A stretch of 64,000 bases of DNA from Blastocladiella emersonii ATCC 22665 (GCA_025594325.1 JANHCV010000005.1:1267501-1331500); one strand, 5' to 3'. Numbered from the stretch's first letter, positions 18,528 through 27,804 are shown. Notes: generated by a model from the letters alone, not told the origin. A program made the numbers and translations.

Positions 18528-20777
18528 TCACCGTTTGCGCCGGTTTTTGGCGTGCTTGGCTAACGCTCTGCAGATCGGGGTCAGATGCGTGCTACACATG
18601 GACGGCGGGAGCTCGGCGATTGCGCGAAGGAAAAGCGGGGCGCGCCGAACCGCCTCCGCTTTGCTAGCTGGAACCGAGTTCAGGTTCGCCTGCTCCGCTT
18701 CCTGCTCAACCGTATCCGCAAGCTCAAGCGACAACGCGATAAGCGCGTCGTCGTTGTGGAGTTGCGCTTGGGAGGCAGTCGGGAAAATGTTCAGTGTCGC
18801 TAAAGCACGCTTGATGACAGTCGCAATCTGTTCCACCTTTTCAACCATTTGACAATCCGAAAGCGCATGAGAGCCGGTGACGCGCTCAAGCCAAGGAAAG
18901 TGCGTGCAATATACGCACGGACGAGCACTGGCGCGCGCAATCCGTTGCTCGGCCGCCTCCTCGGGAGGCGTCGTCAAGGGCGAGGATGCTCGCACCGCCG
19001 TACTGGAAGGCGGCTGTACCTGTGGACTCAAAACTAGAAGCGGCTCACGCAAGCGACGCGCGAGTGCAGGCGAAAGCGACGAAGTGGGAGAGCTCGAGCG
19101 CGACCAAGCGAGGCGAGATCCAGGGCGTAAGGGCCGCACCGGGGACCGCGAGCGCGAACGCGATTGTGAGCGAGAGTCATGTTCCAAACCGGCCGATGCT
19201 TCGTCATCAAGCTCGGGGCAACCGTGGTACATGAGGAAGCGGCGCGAGAGCCGCTTGTTGGGCCCGATTGCACTGACAAGCTCGTCGAGCGTAGAAGTAA
19301 AGTCATTCGCCATGGCCTCGATGTTAGGGCTGCTCGCTGCAGGAATAGTCGATAGCCCCTGTAAAAACGTGTTCTTGAACACGGGCGATTTGTTAAGCAA
19401 GCCTTGATCGCCCCGGCCCTCGAACAAAAGCCGCTGGAAAGCCGCCAAGTATACCTTGACAACGCTAAAGCTGTCCGGGTCAATCGTCTTGAGACGGTTG
19501 AGCCAGTCGGGAAGCACCGTAAGCTGCGCAAGTTCAATGAAGCGGGCCGCCGCCTCGCTATCTGGCATATCTGGGCGAAGCGCGGCCGCACAAAGCATTC
19601 GAATTTCCGGCGACATGTTGTGACGTACGGAAAGCAGGGCTTGAGCAAGCTGACCACGCGGAACAAGCACCGCGAGTCGCTGCAAGGATACGGCCGGGTC
19701 GTCGGTTACGAATCGGCTTTTCGGAGCAGGGACACGGAAGTAAGGACCGCGGGCGCCAATCAATTTAGCAAGCGAAAGTTCGAGAGAGTCGGCTGCAGAA
19801 TCGTCAAGCTGTTGGTTAGGTTGTTGCTGCTGTTGCGGTTCCTGGTGTTGTTGCTGCTGTTGCTGCTGCTGCTGTTCTTGCTGGATCGGCGGCGATGGCG
19901 GCCGAGGAAGAGTAACAGGCGACGCGGATGCCGGTACCGCGGCCGGAGAAGGCAAGGATGAGAGTTGCGCGGGCGTCGGCATCGAGAAAAGCGGAATCGC
20001 GGCAGAGACAGGCAGGGATAGCACCGGTGCGGGCGTCGTGAAGGAAAAAGGCGGTGCGACAGCTGGCGTAGGCATGATAGGCGCTGGTGCAGGCGCTGAG
20101 AGCGAGAAAATAGGTGCTACATTTGGCGCAGGCAAGGTCGGCGCTGGTGCGGGTGCTGGAATCGAGAATAACGGGGCCACAGTTGGCATGGGCAAGTTCG
20201 GCACCGGTGCGGGTGCTTGAACCGAGAATAGCGGGGCCACAGCTGGTGCATGCAAGTTCGGCAGCGGCGCGGGTGCCGAAAGCGCAAAAAGAGGTGTCAT
20301 GGTCGGCGCAGGCAAACTTGGCATTGGCATAGGTGCTCGTGGCACTAGTTGCGGTGGCGGTGGAGTCGGCGCCGGAGGTGAGGAAGAATGCGGTGACGAG
20401 TTGAGCGTGTTCGGGTGCTCCGAAACAGACCGTTGTGAGGCACCAGCTGTGCGCGCAGAAGCTTGTAGCGGTCGTTCAAGCACCGCACAAAGTTGTTCCA
20501 GCTCGTTCACGGAAGCAATAAGTCGGGTGGCGCCCGGTGCCGCAAGAGCGTTCGTCCCTGGCTGCGCCCGCCGCTGACCAAGAACGGTCGTAAAGAGGTT
20601 GGAGCGCTCTTCAAGGAGACGGCAGAACGCTCCTTGAAGCAGGTTCCGCTGGTCTTGCTCGGCGGGCGGCAGGACAAGAGTCGACTCGAAGGCGCGCATT
20701 GCCGTCGCTGCGACGGCAAGGTCGCCGCCACCCGACTGTGTCGGGTTTGTTGCGCTAGTCCCGTTGCCTGGAGTCAT
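18528..20777 (-). CDS. SR-rich CX2CX12HX4C family protein, copy 5 (with 20-aa repeats)
   Basis: Single exon, 749 aa from the ATG at 20777 (MTPGN). That start aligns with copy 7; the open frame runs further upstream to 21170 without family similarity. The N-terminal region 'AFCRLLEERSNLFTTV' is shared with copy 7. It is followed by six 20-residue Ala/Pro/Phe repeats, a poly-Gln run, 'GARGPYFRVPAP', 'MPDSEAAARF', a shortened SR tract, 'RPCVYC...HALSDC' (C-X2-C-X12-H-X4-C) and a C-terminal domain with 'RRAPLFLRAIAELPPS' and 'HLTPIC'. It belongs to a second subfamily together with copies 6 and 7. Function unknown. The repeat block is unique to this copy, so it is a recent expansion. Confidence 0.78.
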   Translation of the reverse strand: MTPGNGTSATNPTQSGGGDLAVAATAMRAFESTLVLPPAEQDQRNLLQGAFCRLLEERSNLFTTVLGQRRAQPGTNALAAPGATRLIASVNELEQLCAVLERPLQASARTAGASQRSVSEHPNTLNSSPHSSSPPAPTPPPPQLVPRAPMPMPSLPAPTMTPLFALSAPAPLPNLHAPAVAPLFSVQAPAPVPNLPMPTVAPLFSIPAPAPAPTLPAPNVAPIFSLSAPAPAPIMPTPAVAPPFSFTTPAPVLSLPVSAAIPLFSMPTPAQLSSLPSPAAVPASASPVTLPRPPSPPIQQEQQQQQQQQQHQEPQQQQQPNQQLDDSAADSLELSLAKLIGARGPYFRVPAPKSRFVTDDPAVSLQRLAVLVPRGQLAQALLSVRHNMSPEIRMLCAAALRPDMPDSEAAARFIELAQLTVLPDWLNRLKTIDPDSFSVVKVYLAAFQRLLFEGRGDQGLLNKSPVFKNTFLQGLSTIPAASSPNIEAMANDFTSTLDELVSAIGPNKRLSRRFLMYHGCPELDDEASAGLEHDSRSQSRSRSRSPVRPLRPGSRLAWSRSSSPTSSLSPALARRLREPLLVLSPQVQPPSSTAVRASSPLTTPPEEAAEQRIARASARPCVYCTHFPWLERVTGSHALSDCQMVEKVEQIATVIKRALATLNIFPTASQAQLHNDDALIALSLELADTVEQEAEQANLNSVPASKAEAVRRAPLFLRAIAELPPSMCSTHLTPICRALAKHAKNRRKR
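19981..20340 (-). repeat. Six tandem 60-bp units inside copy 5
   Basis: The unit is exactly 60 bp and keeps phase over 360 bp. Each encodes a 20-residue module of the type 'APAP.LP.P.VAPLFS..P'. Differences between units are mostly substitutions, with no frame-changing indels, as expected for an in-frame coding minisatellite. Confidence 0.85.
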
Positions 20778-20891
20778 TGATCCAAGTAAAGAGTTATTCA
20801 TTGGTTTCTCGCATGGTCTTCGGGGAGCGGCAGCTGGGGCGCCGAGCGAGCCGCATATTTGCTCGCGTGCGGCGGTTTCAGGAGACCTCCT

Positions 20892-20915
20892 CACGTTATT
20901 CCTCGACGCGTCTCG
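20892..20915 (-). promoter_or_regulatory. Bipartite element upstream of copy 5
   Basis: CACGTTA, seven bases (TTCCTCG), then ACGCGTCTCG on +, about 114 bp before the copy 5 ATG. The first half is degenerate; the second half is perfect. Confidence 0.55.
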
Positions 20916-21024
20916 CGGTGTCTCCCCACTCGCGCAACGGGCGGACATGCCCGATAAGTGGCACATGAGGGACATGGTGTTTGAGGTACAAGGTGCTAGT
21001 TTATTCTTCTCACTCATTCTCAAC

Positions 21025-21657
21025 TTAGTGCTTGTGGTAGCGCTCGGACGCGAGGTACGCCTTGACCTTGTCGTTCTGGGCGACGGCGTCACGGACTTTG
21101 ATGAGCGCGGGCGCGTTCTCGGCCGTGATGGCGCCGGGCATGGCGACGTTGACGGCACCGATCTGCGCAAACAGGGCGAGCTCGAGGTACGTCAACTTGC
21201 CAGCAAAGTAGAACCCGTTCTCGCCGTTGGCCTTGAGGAACTTGGTGTGCGCGGCGACAAACGCGGGCAGCGTCGTGGCCAGGAACTCGGCCTTGGCGGC
21301 ACCCTTCTGCTCCTCGGGCGTCTTGTACACGATCTTGACGACGGCGTTCTGCAGGTCAACGATCGACTCGTAGTAGCCGTCAGCGAGCAGGCGCTGGTGC
21401 TCGTCGGCGTGGACCAGGTCGAACTTGGCGGCGAGGTGGCGCACGATGGCCGAGGTCTGCGCAACCAGCTGGTCGGCGTGCGTGTTGTCGTCGTGCACGA
21501 TCAGGGCGGGGAGCTGACCGAACGGCAGGTTCGGCTTCTCGGCGGGCCAGTTGGTCGGGTACTTGTTGGCGTAGGTGACGCCGGCGGCCTCAAACACGAG
21601 GCGGATGAGCTCGGCGCGGCCGCGGATCGGGAAGTAATAGACGGTGTAGGAGACCAT
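21025..21657 (-). CDS. Glutathione S-transferase, sigma-like
   Basis: Single exon, 210 aa, the normal length for cytosolic GSTs. The N-terminal thioredoxin-like domain starts 'YTVYYFPIRGRAELIRL' with the catalytic-type Tyr at 7 or 8. 'GQLPALIV' contains the cis-Pro, and 'QTSAIVRHLA' is the glutathione-binding SNAIL/TRAIL-like motif. The C-terminal helical domain has 'TYLELALFAQI' at the N-capping box position. It conjugates glutathione to electrophiles or reduces peroxides, in the cytosol. It lies between SR-family copy 5 and a dead JmjC gene on the same strand, with its own TATA box about 90 bp upstream. Nothing suggests it is part of the SR-family cluster functionally. Confidence 0.93.
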   Translation of the reverse strand: MVSYTVYYFPIRGRAELIRLVFEAAGVTYANKYPTNWPAEKPNLPFGQLPALIVHDDNTHADQLVAQTSAIVRHLAAKFDLVHADEHQRLLADGYYESIVDLQNAVVKIVYKTPEEQKGAAKAEFLATTLPAFVAAHTKFLKANGENGFYFAGKLTYLELALFAQIGAVNVAMPGAITAENAPALIKVRDAVAQNDKVKAYLASERYHKH

Positions 21658-22168
21658 GTTGCTGAGGAGGTTTGGTGCTTGGGTGTGCTGCTGGGTGGAC
21701 GAGCTGATAGAGATTCAGTCAGTCCGATGCGCGGGAACGCCGCGGCTTTATAGCGCCGCGCGCGTGGTGCGTCCGAACTGCGAGCGACTGTGGTCCGGTG
21801 AAGAACGGCTGACGCAGCAGGCATGGGCGCACCGCGGAAAATAGTTGCACCGGAGGCGGCGGCTGGTGGCTATTTCGAGCGAGCTTGGGCGTCAGCGTCA
21901 GCGGGTGGCGCAGCAGCTCACGTCAGCAACGAACGCCCTGAACGAGAGCGGTGCACCCATTTTTGCCGCCCAACTCGAGAGGCGCGTCGCGTAAGCGGGG
22001 CTCTTGCGCCGCTGGAACGGCCATTCAGCCCGCTTGCAACTGATGCTGTCATGGAGAGCGAACGAGGCGAGCGAACATTTCGCACTTTGAGGAAAACTTT
22101 CACGAAGGGGATGTATCAGGGAACAGACCAACAAGCCGAGAACAACCAGTTGATCGCGGGAGAGATGC
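21658..22168. other. Intergenic: GST promoter region
   Basis: 511 bp upstream of the GST gene and downstream of the JmjC relic. It has a TATA box near the GST and short frames without recognisable domains. Confidence 0.5.
21746..21752 (-). promoter_or_regulatory. TATA box of the GST gene
   Basis: CTTTATA on +, i.e. TATAAAG on -, about 90 bp before the GST ATG at 21657. Confidence 0.55.
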
Positions 22169-23003
22169 TCAGTCTACGATCGCGCCGTCAGCGCGAGCCC
22201 GGGCCCTGGCCGCGTCGAAACTGGCCACGAGCTGGTCGCCGGCGGGGCAGGAGCAGCGCGCCGCCAGTGCTTGGCGGCTGTGCGTGCGGAACCACGACAT
22301 GGGCGCGTAGTTGACGGCCTCGGAGCAGTGTCGAGACAGGCGTAGTACGCGCCGGGGAAGACAACCTAGACAGGGTGACGCATGTATCAGAGGAGGACGA
22401 GATCATGGAGAGGAGCGACGCGAGATGTACGAACCACATAATCGCCCGCGTTCTGCACGATGCAGTGCACGTTGACGCCGGCGCCCTTGAGCTTGAACGG
22501 GTTGAGGAACAACGGTTTGCGTCGCAACGGGTTGTCGCACTGCTGCTCCTCGTCTGTGAGCTCGACCCACTCGCGCGCGAGCTGCTCCACGCGAGCCGCG
22601 TCCATCAGGTGCACGATTACCAGATCTTGGGCGCGCCAAAGAACAAGTAGCTGATGATAAAAAGGTGGTAGTCCTCGACGTGCCACGGGAGGATCGTGCG
22701 CCACGAGCCAAAGAAGATGTGGGACGAGCACGCAGCCGCGACGTGCTGGTCAAAGTACATGATCGCATTGCCGCCCAGCGCGCGCATGTTCCAAGTATCG
22801 CTTGAGCTGGCGCTGTCTTCGTGGGGCGAACCGACGTAGAGGGTGGAGAGCGGCAAGTTATGGTCATACCGCTTGTAGTATTTGTCGGTAGTCTGATAAA
22901 TGGCGTGTTTGAAGAGGAGCTTGACAAGCGCGACTGCATCGCGCAGCCCCAGCTTGTAGGTGGCTGCGTCAATAAGATCGCGGTGCGAGGATCCATGGTA
23001 AAG
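22169..23003 (-). pseudogene. Decayed JmjC-domain (KDM4-like) gene
   Basis: Three frames together give a JmjC domain: 'WHVEDYHL' and 'FFGAPKIW' (to about 22622), then 'RVEQLAREWVEL', 'NAGDYVV', a 69-nt intron (22366-22434, acceptor CTAG), 'VFPGAYYAC' and 'SEAVNYAPMSWF', ending at a natural-looking stop (22169). The breaks are a single-base loss after 'KIW' (about 22618-22620) that creates a TAA, and another near 22330. With one base allowed at each, spacing agrees with KDM4-type domains. The third iron ligand, His in the 'YHAGF' motif, is Tyr here ('YYACL'). No JmjN or N-terminal part is present, because the relic begins where SR-family copy 6 ends. Two 1-base gaps could be sequencing errors, but the lost ligand and truncation favour a pseudogene. 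Confidence 0.7.
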
Positions 23004-25073
23004 TTATATTTCTCGCTTCGTCCTCGCATCCGCAAGCCCCGCGATCATCGTCCAGATCGGCACCAGTCGGCTCTTGTTCATGGCTCTGGGAAAGTCCGCG
23101 ATGGCGCGCAAGTACCACGGCGCGCGCCGAAGCCCCTCGTCCATATCGTTTGGCGCCTTGGCACGCGTGCCCTTGGCGACCACCTTTTCCATGGTTTCGG
23201 CGCACCGAAGCGATAGGCTCACGAGCTCGTCGTAATTGGTGCTCCTCATCGCGGCCTGCGGCGGGAACACCTCGGCCATGGCCAGCGCGTGCTCGATGGA
23301 CCCAGCGATGCGCTCGATGCCGCTCGCGGGCGGGCACTTGATGAGGGCGTGTTTGGGTGCGTTGTGCGCGAGCGGCGGGAAGCGTACGCAGTAGACGCAT
23401 GGCCGAGCCTGTGCGCGTGCCGATTTAGGGTCGTGGTCCAAGTCGCGCAAACGCGGTCGCGACCTTGAACGAGAGCGAGAGCGAGAATGCGACGCGCGTC
23501 GGCAGCTTCGACCACGGTTTCGCGAGCGCGACCTTGAACGAGATCTTGATCGAGGTTTCGTGCGAGAGCGAGACCGAGACCGATAGCGTGTTCGAGTTTT
23601 TCCGCGGTCGCGGCTCTCACTCGAGCTCTTGCCTTGGTCCGGGCGATAGCTACCGGCGTTAAATAGGTTTGGCGAGCGAAACCACGTCGCTGATTGTACC
23701 CGGTCCGCCGCGTACGGCGTGCGCTCGAGTGACCAGGATTTTGGAAAGTGACGGAGTAGGTCAACAAGCGCGATGCTTGGATTTTGAATGAGAGGTGTCA
23801 CGTTCACGTCGCGCGAGCGGAAGGCAAGTAAAAGCCTGTCGCAGAAAAAGGCCTTGACATCGGAAGCGCGTAATAGCGCGTCGCTGTACCCGGGGCACCC
23901 GCGAAGAAGACGCTCAAATTTGGAGAGAAAGTGTTTTGCCCTGGGAAACAGCAGTGGGTTAGAATCCTCGAGGGCCGTCAGCCATGGTGGACGAGGACCT
24001 GCCTTGCGATCAGCTGAAGCGATAGCGAGGAAGGTCGCGGTCGCATCCTTGTCAGACATTTCGGGTGACAGCTGAGCAATGCAAGGAAACCGGATTCTAC
24101 GTGGTAGCTCGCAGCGATGTGAAAGCAAGGACTGGGCAAGGGAACCGGGTGGAACCGAAGCTCGAAGCCGATTGAGAAGTTCATGCGCATCGTCGGTTGA
24201 GTATTGATCCGTGGTCCCCGTCAGCCGGAAGTGAAGTACACGTTTGTCCATGGGCACTTGGCTGGTCGAGTGTTTGTCGGTCGCAGCAGCAGGTGGCGGG
24301 GCAATTTTTGGTCGCGGCGGCAAGGAAGGCAAGCCGTATGCGTAGTTTTTCGGCCAGAACGAAGGGAGATGGTGCAGAAGCTTCTTCAGTGAAACTCTTG
24401 GGTCGTGTATCTTGCCGACAATCAGAGACAGTTGCGGCGCAGTGAGGAACGTAAACTGATCAACGAAATACCGCTTGACGTTGACCGAGCACATGAGGGC
24501 TTCGCTGCTTGCTGAAGACTGACGAACTTGACGTTCAAACTCGGCAAAGTAGTGCATGACCCGCGCGAACTGAGAGGGGTGTAAATCTTTCACGGCCGCC
24601 ATCCACGGAGGCTGTGAATCTGGACCGTTACGGGACGAAGCATCGGGATGACGAGGCGGGGCATTCGGGTGGCTGGACTGCGGTGACGGCGGCAATGAAG
24701 GTGAAGTATCGGGCGATGGTGGTCGAGCATCTGGATTTTGAGCTCTGGAAGTGACCATGGCAAGCGACTCTTCAAGTTGCACGAGCGAGGATTCGAGCGT
24801 CTGGCGCCGTTGGTCAAAGTTTGCAAGAAACGCGAGCGAATCCGCATCGCTACTGTTTGCCGCGATCCGCTGCCGAAGTACAAGGTGGATGAGCTCCAGT
24901 CGATGTTCCATCATCTTTCGAAGCGTTTCGTAGAGATCTGTTTGCTGACAAGCCTCTCCCACAGGCTCCTCTGGGCCACACTGTGCTGCCGCGGCAAGAA
25001 TTGCGTCAGCGGTAGCTTTTAGTTCATTTGTTTCATTGCACAAAGTCGCTGCTTCATTTTGAGAGTGTTCCAT
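23004..25073 (-). CDS. SR-rich CX2CX12HX4C family protein, copy 6 (duplicated module)
   Basis: Single exon, 689 aa from the ATG at 25073 (MEHSQ). The frame is open up to 25142, but 25073 sits in a GGTGGT context like other copies. It has 'LYETLRKMMEHRLELIHLVL', a first partial module with 'PPWMAAVKDLHPSQFARV' and 'YFAEFERQVRQSS', then a full module with 'FRLTGTTDQYSTDDAHELL', 'MSDKDATATF', 'PPWLTALEDSNPLLFPRA' and 'FLSKFERLLRG'. An SR tract, 'RPCVYC...HALIKC' (C-X2-C-X12-H-X4-C) and a C-terminal 'RRAPWYLRAIADFPRA' with 'LVPIW' follow. The internal duplication of the half-module is unique to this copy. Its stop codon lies immediately before a truncated JmjC gene on the same strand. Function unknown. 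Confidence 0.78.
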   Translation of the reverse strand: MEHSQNEAATLCNETNELKATADAILAAAAQCGPEEPVGEACQQTDLYETLRKMMEHRLELIHLVLRQRIAANSSDADSLAFLANFDQRRQTLESSLVQLEESLAMVTSRAQNPDARPPSPDTSPSLPPSPQSSHPNAPPRHPDASSRNGPDSQPPWMAAVKDLHPSQFARVMHYFAEFERQVRQSSASSEALMCSVNVKRYFVDQFTFLTAPQLSLIVGKIHDPRVSLKKLLHHLPSFWPKNYAYGLPSLPPRPKIAPPPAAATDKHSTSQVPMDKRVLHFRLTGTTDQYSTDDAHELLNRLRASVPPGSLAQSLLSHRCELPRRIRFPCIAQLSPEMSDKDATATFLAIASADRKAGPRPPWLTALEDSNPLLFPRAKHFLSKFERLLRGCPGYSDALLRASDVKAFFCDRLLLAFRSRDVNVTPLIQNPSIALVDLLRHFPKSWSLERTPYAADRVQSATWFRSPNLFNAGSYRPDQGKSSSESRDRGKTRTRYRSRSRSRTKPRSRSRSRSRSRNRGRSCRRASHSRSRSRSRSRPRLRDLDHDPKSARAQARPCVYCVRFPPLAHNAPKHALIKCPPASGIERIAGSIEHALAMAEVFPPQAAMRSTNYDELVSLSLRCAETMEKVVAKGTRAKAPNDMDEGLRRAPWYLRAIADFPRAMNKSRLVPIWTMIAGLADARTKREI

Positions 25074-25139
25074 GGTGGTGGCGGTGGGAAGCGCGCGGAG
25101 CGCGTCGTTCGCCACTCGAGGCGCCACAGCGGGGATGGT

Positions 25140-25163
25140 CACATGATTGATCGACGCGTCTCT
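25140..25163 (-). promoter_or_regulatory. Bipartite element upstream of copy 6
   Basis: CACATGA, seven bases (TTGATCG), then ACGCGTCTCT on +, 66 bp before the copy 6 ATG. Its spacer matches that of the copy 7 element (47006). Confidence 0.7.
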
Positions 25164-25239
25164 CCTCCTCTCGGCTCCTTGTTGCAGTCACGTGGGCCGA
25201 ACGCAGCCGCAAGCTGCTTCATGGCGGCACAACAAGATG

Positions 25240-26140
25240 CTAATAGAACTCATATATGTTATACCCGTGATCGATCCAACATTGCTTCACTTCGGTCCAG
25301 CGGGACTCAAACGCCGTTTTTGTGTACTTCATTGGAAGGCCGGACTCGAGCCAGAGTTTGACCACTGCAACGTGTCCATTATAGCTAGACAAGTCAAGTG
25401 CCCACGTTGAAAATTTAAGTTGCAGCTTGCTTGCAAACCACCACTTGACCACGACTTCGTGCCCATTTGCGCTCGCGTCGTCGAGGGCCTTGCTTGTAAA
25501 GAAAACTAGTTCACCAAACCGATGAAACCACCAGTTGATCACGTCGAGATGTCCGTCCCGGCTGGCAGCTTCCACGTCCGCCGGACGATAGAACAGTCTT
25601 GGCTGCTCGCTGTTCGTGCGCCACAACATTTCCCGACACCGCTCTCGTAACAAGTTGATGTCAACAGTGTTTTCGTCGTCGAAACAGCTAGGAAACTCGA
25701 CCCGAAGCCAGCGTTCGAGCACGTACACGCCATGTCGTAGCGAGGCAAACCCAAGGCTGGGTGGCGGAAAAAGTAGTCGAGTACTTTGACGCACCCAGCC
25801 TTGCACATGAACGCCAAAAGGTTGTACGTCGTGGACCAGCCGATGTCGAGCTCGCCTTTAAGATCGAAGTACTGCTGGTAGATCACGAGTCGATCCACCC
25901 GATCGTCATAAAGGACGTGGATAAGCGACATGTTCGGAGCGACGTGGAACAGCAGTTGGCGGAGCCGGGTCAGTCCAAAGGTGACAGCCGCGCACACACT
26001 GACGCGCCTGCACCATGAAGATCCGTCTGTACGTGTATCGAGGCAGGGAGCGGCGGCGCGAAGTGATTGCTCAACAAAACACAGACGGTTGCTGAGAGCG
26101 CAGAGTATTGAGTCGTGTTCATTCAAATAGTCCTCACCCT
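25240..26140 (-). pseudogene. Ankyrin-like repeat gene relic
   Basis: Ankyrin-type repeats are visible in the 3' frame (25240-25806): 'ASRDGHLDVINWWF', 'ASANGHEVVVKWWF' and 'SSYNGHVAVVKLWLESGL', ending 'QCWIDHGYNIYEFY'. The 5' part with 'CKAGCVKVLDYFFRHPAL' lies in another frame (up to about 26140), and the two do not join in frame near 25740-25750, where a few residues of a repeat also appear to be missing. No convincing start codon was found before the neighbouring gene's stop at 26146. Proteins with this WW-type ankyrin variant are, as I recall, expanded in blastocladiomycete fungi. An intron at the junction was considered but no good GT..AG pair restores the repeat. Confidence 0.6.
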
Positions 26141-26145
26141 TTTGC

Positions 26146-27734
26146 TTACACTTCCACTGTGGCGGCAGGCCGGTGAACAGGCACCGCGACGACGAGATCG
26201 TCCCGCTCCCAGATGAACTTGCGGATCGACGTGACTTCGTCACGGGCATCCTCACACTTGACCCAGCACGCGCGGCGGGCGTCTTCGAGCTTTTCGGCCT
26301 CGTGCAGGAGCTTGACCAGGTCTTCTGCGACGGTCGAGTTGAGGTCGTAGGCGTCTGCTTGGTCGCGGTTGGCCCCGCCGCGCTCGTACACGTGCACCTT
26401 ACTCCTGCGCGTGGGCTGCTCGAGGTGCGAGTTGTTCTTGACAAGCTCCTTGATCGCGTTGCGGATCACGTCCATCTTGTCGTTCCACACGGCCTGACGC
26501 GCGCGGCCGCTGCGCGCGGTCTCCCACAAATCCTTGGCCTTGACGAGCGCCGTAGCGAACGAGTGTAGCGAGTCCTGCGCGGCCTTGTCGTGGCCAGACA
26601 CGACGTGGATGAAGAGCGAACGACGGCCGCCGTTCTCGGCGAACACGGCATGCTCGAGGAAGATGCGGCGGAGAAACTCGGCGTGGCCTGCGCGCAGGGT
26701 TCCCGAGTTGCGCTGCGGGATCAGGACGACTCGAACAGAGCGGTTGTAGTCGGTAGCTGCATCAGGCGTTCTGCCCCGGAAGCTGAGCACGAGGTTGACC
26801 ACGAGGCACTCCATGTTCTGCACGGTCACGTTGGACATGTCGGCGAGGTTCTTGGCGTACGTCTTGAGGATGGCCTTGAGCGCGCGGCCGCCTTTGGTGA
26901 ACTGCTCGATATCGACAAGCGACATGTTGACCGAACGCAGGTGCGGGGTGGTAACGTCGGGCGGCGGGCGTGCAATCTGGTGCGTCCTGTCGTCCTTGAG
27001 GGAGATCAGGCTGCGGCCGCGTTGGGGGTGATCGACCGAGACGGCAGCGCAAAGATTTCCGGTCACGCAGGTAGTGGCCGTCGTGCTGTCGCGCACCACG
27101 TCGGCGACCGTGTTGATCACCTCGTCCATGACGAGCCGCGACACCGAGATCTCGTCGTCCTTGTCGTCCTCGTCGTCCGTATCGAATGTGTCAAAGGTTT
27201 TGCTATAGCGACCGTGGCGCGTAAGTGAGACCGCTTCTCTCTTACGTGAGGCGCGAACATGTCCACGTACAGGATGGCCTTTGGCGTTAGGCCGTCGATG
27301 ATGATATCCACAGACTGCGGCTCTTGTCCCAGTACCTAGAGATGTTCGGTGAGTCGGAAGAGGTTCGAATGGTGGGTGAGCAGTTGAACCAGGTTGCGCC
27401 GCGGGACGAGGGTCAGCTCGCATGCGGGCGATGAAAGAGGCGTACCATCTCGAGATCCCGGTGAATCGTCTCCTTGGACTGGCCGAAGTCGCCCACGCTC
27501 GCGCATTGACCAAATCCACGAGCCGTCGTCTGCGCGTCGATGACCACGCAGCCGTCTTCGCGAACACGCGGGAAAGTCCCGTTGCCCGTAGGGAGCTCGG
27601 GGCCCTCGCCGCTACACGAGACGCCGCGGAGCATTAGTCATCAAGTCGGGCTGACCTGATGGAGCAAAGCTGACGTACGTGAAGTAGATCCACGCGCGTG
27701 CGCCGTCCGTAGGGCAAACGTCAAGTGTTGTCAT
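26146..27734 (-). CDS. Uncharacterised four-exon protein
   Basis: Exons on -: 27679..27734, 27446..27611, 27271..27335 and 26146..27202, giving 447 aa. Introns of 67, 110 and 68 nt all have GTACG-type donors and TAG acceptors, and frames join cleanly, which supports the model. No family is recognised. The N-terminal 75 residues are rich in Gly/Asp and contain 'DGCVVIDAQTTARGFGQ'. 'VDIIIDGLTPKAI' is followed by an acidic run (EDDKDDE). The middle contains 'NVTVQNMECLVVNLVLSF', and the C-terminus is helical and charged, probably coiled coil. A TATA box lies 63 bp upstream and a cluster of ACGCGTCTC boxes lies at 27867-27953. Exon 3 could alternatively extend to a GTAAGA donor, but that breaks the frame. 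Confidence 0.65.
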
Positions 27735-27796
27735 GGTTTTTCATGCGATGTTCGTGGTGCGACCAAGCGGGGGGCGCGACGGGGGCAGAGCTCGCA

Positions 27797-27804
27797 GTTT
27801 TATA
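27797..27804 (-). promoter_or_regulatory. TATA box of the four-exon gene
   Basis: GTTTTATA on +, i.e. TATAAAAC on -, 63 bp before the ATG at 27734. Confidence 0.55.

Noticed and set aside
20778-21170. Upstream extension of copy 5 to 21170
   Set aside because: It would run into the GST coding region on the same strand and lacks family similarity.
9860-25073. Interpretation of the SR-family array as retrotransposons
   Set aside because: No reverse transcriptase, integrase, LTR or target-site duplication was seen around any copy. Individual copies have gene-like promoters and lie head-to-tail. A remote Gag-like origin remains possible.
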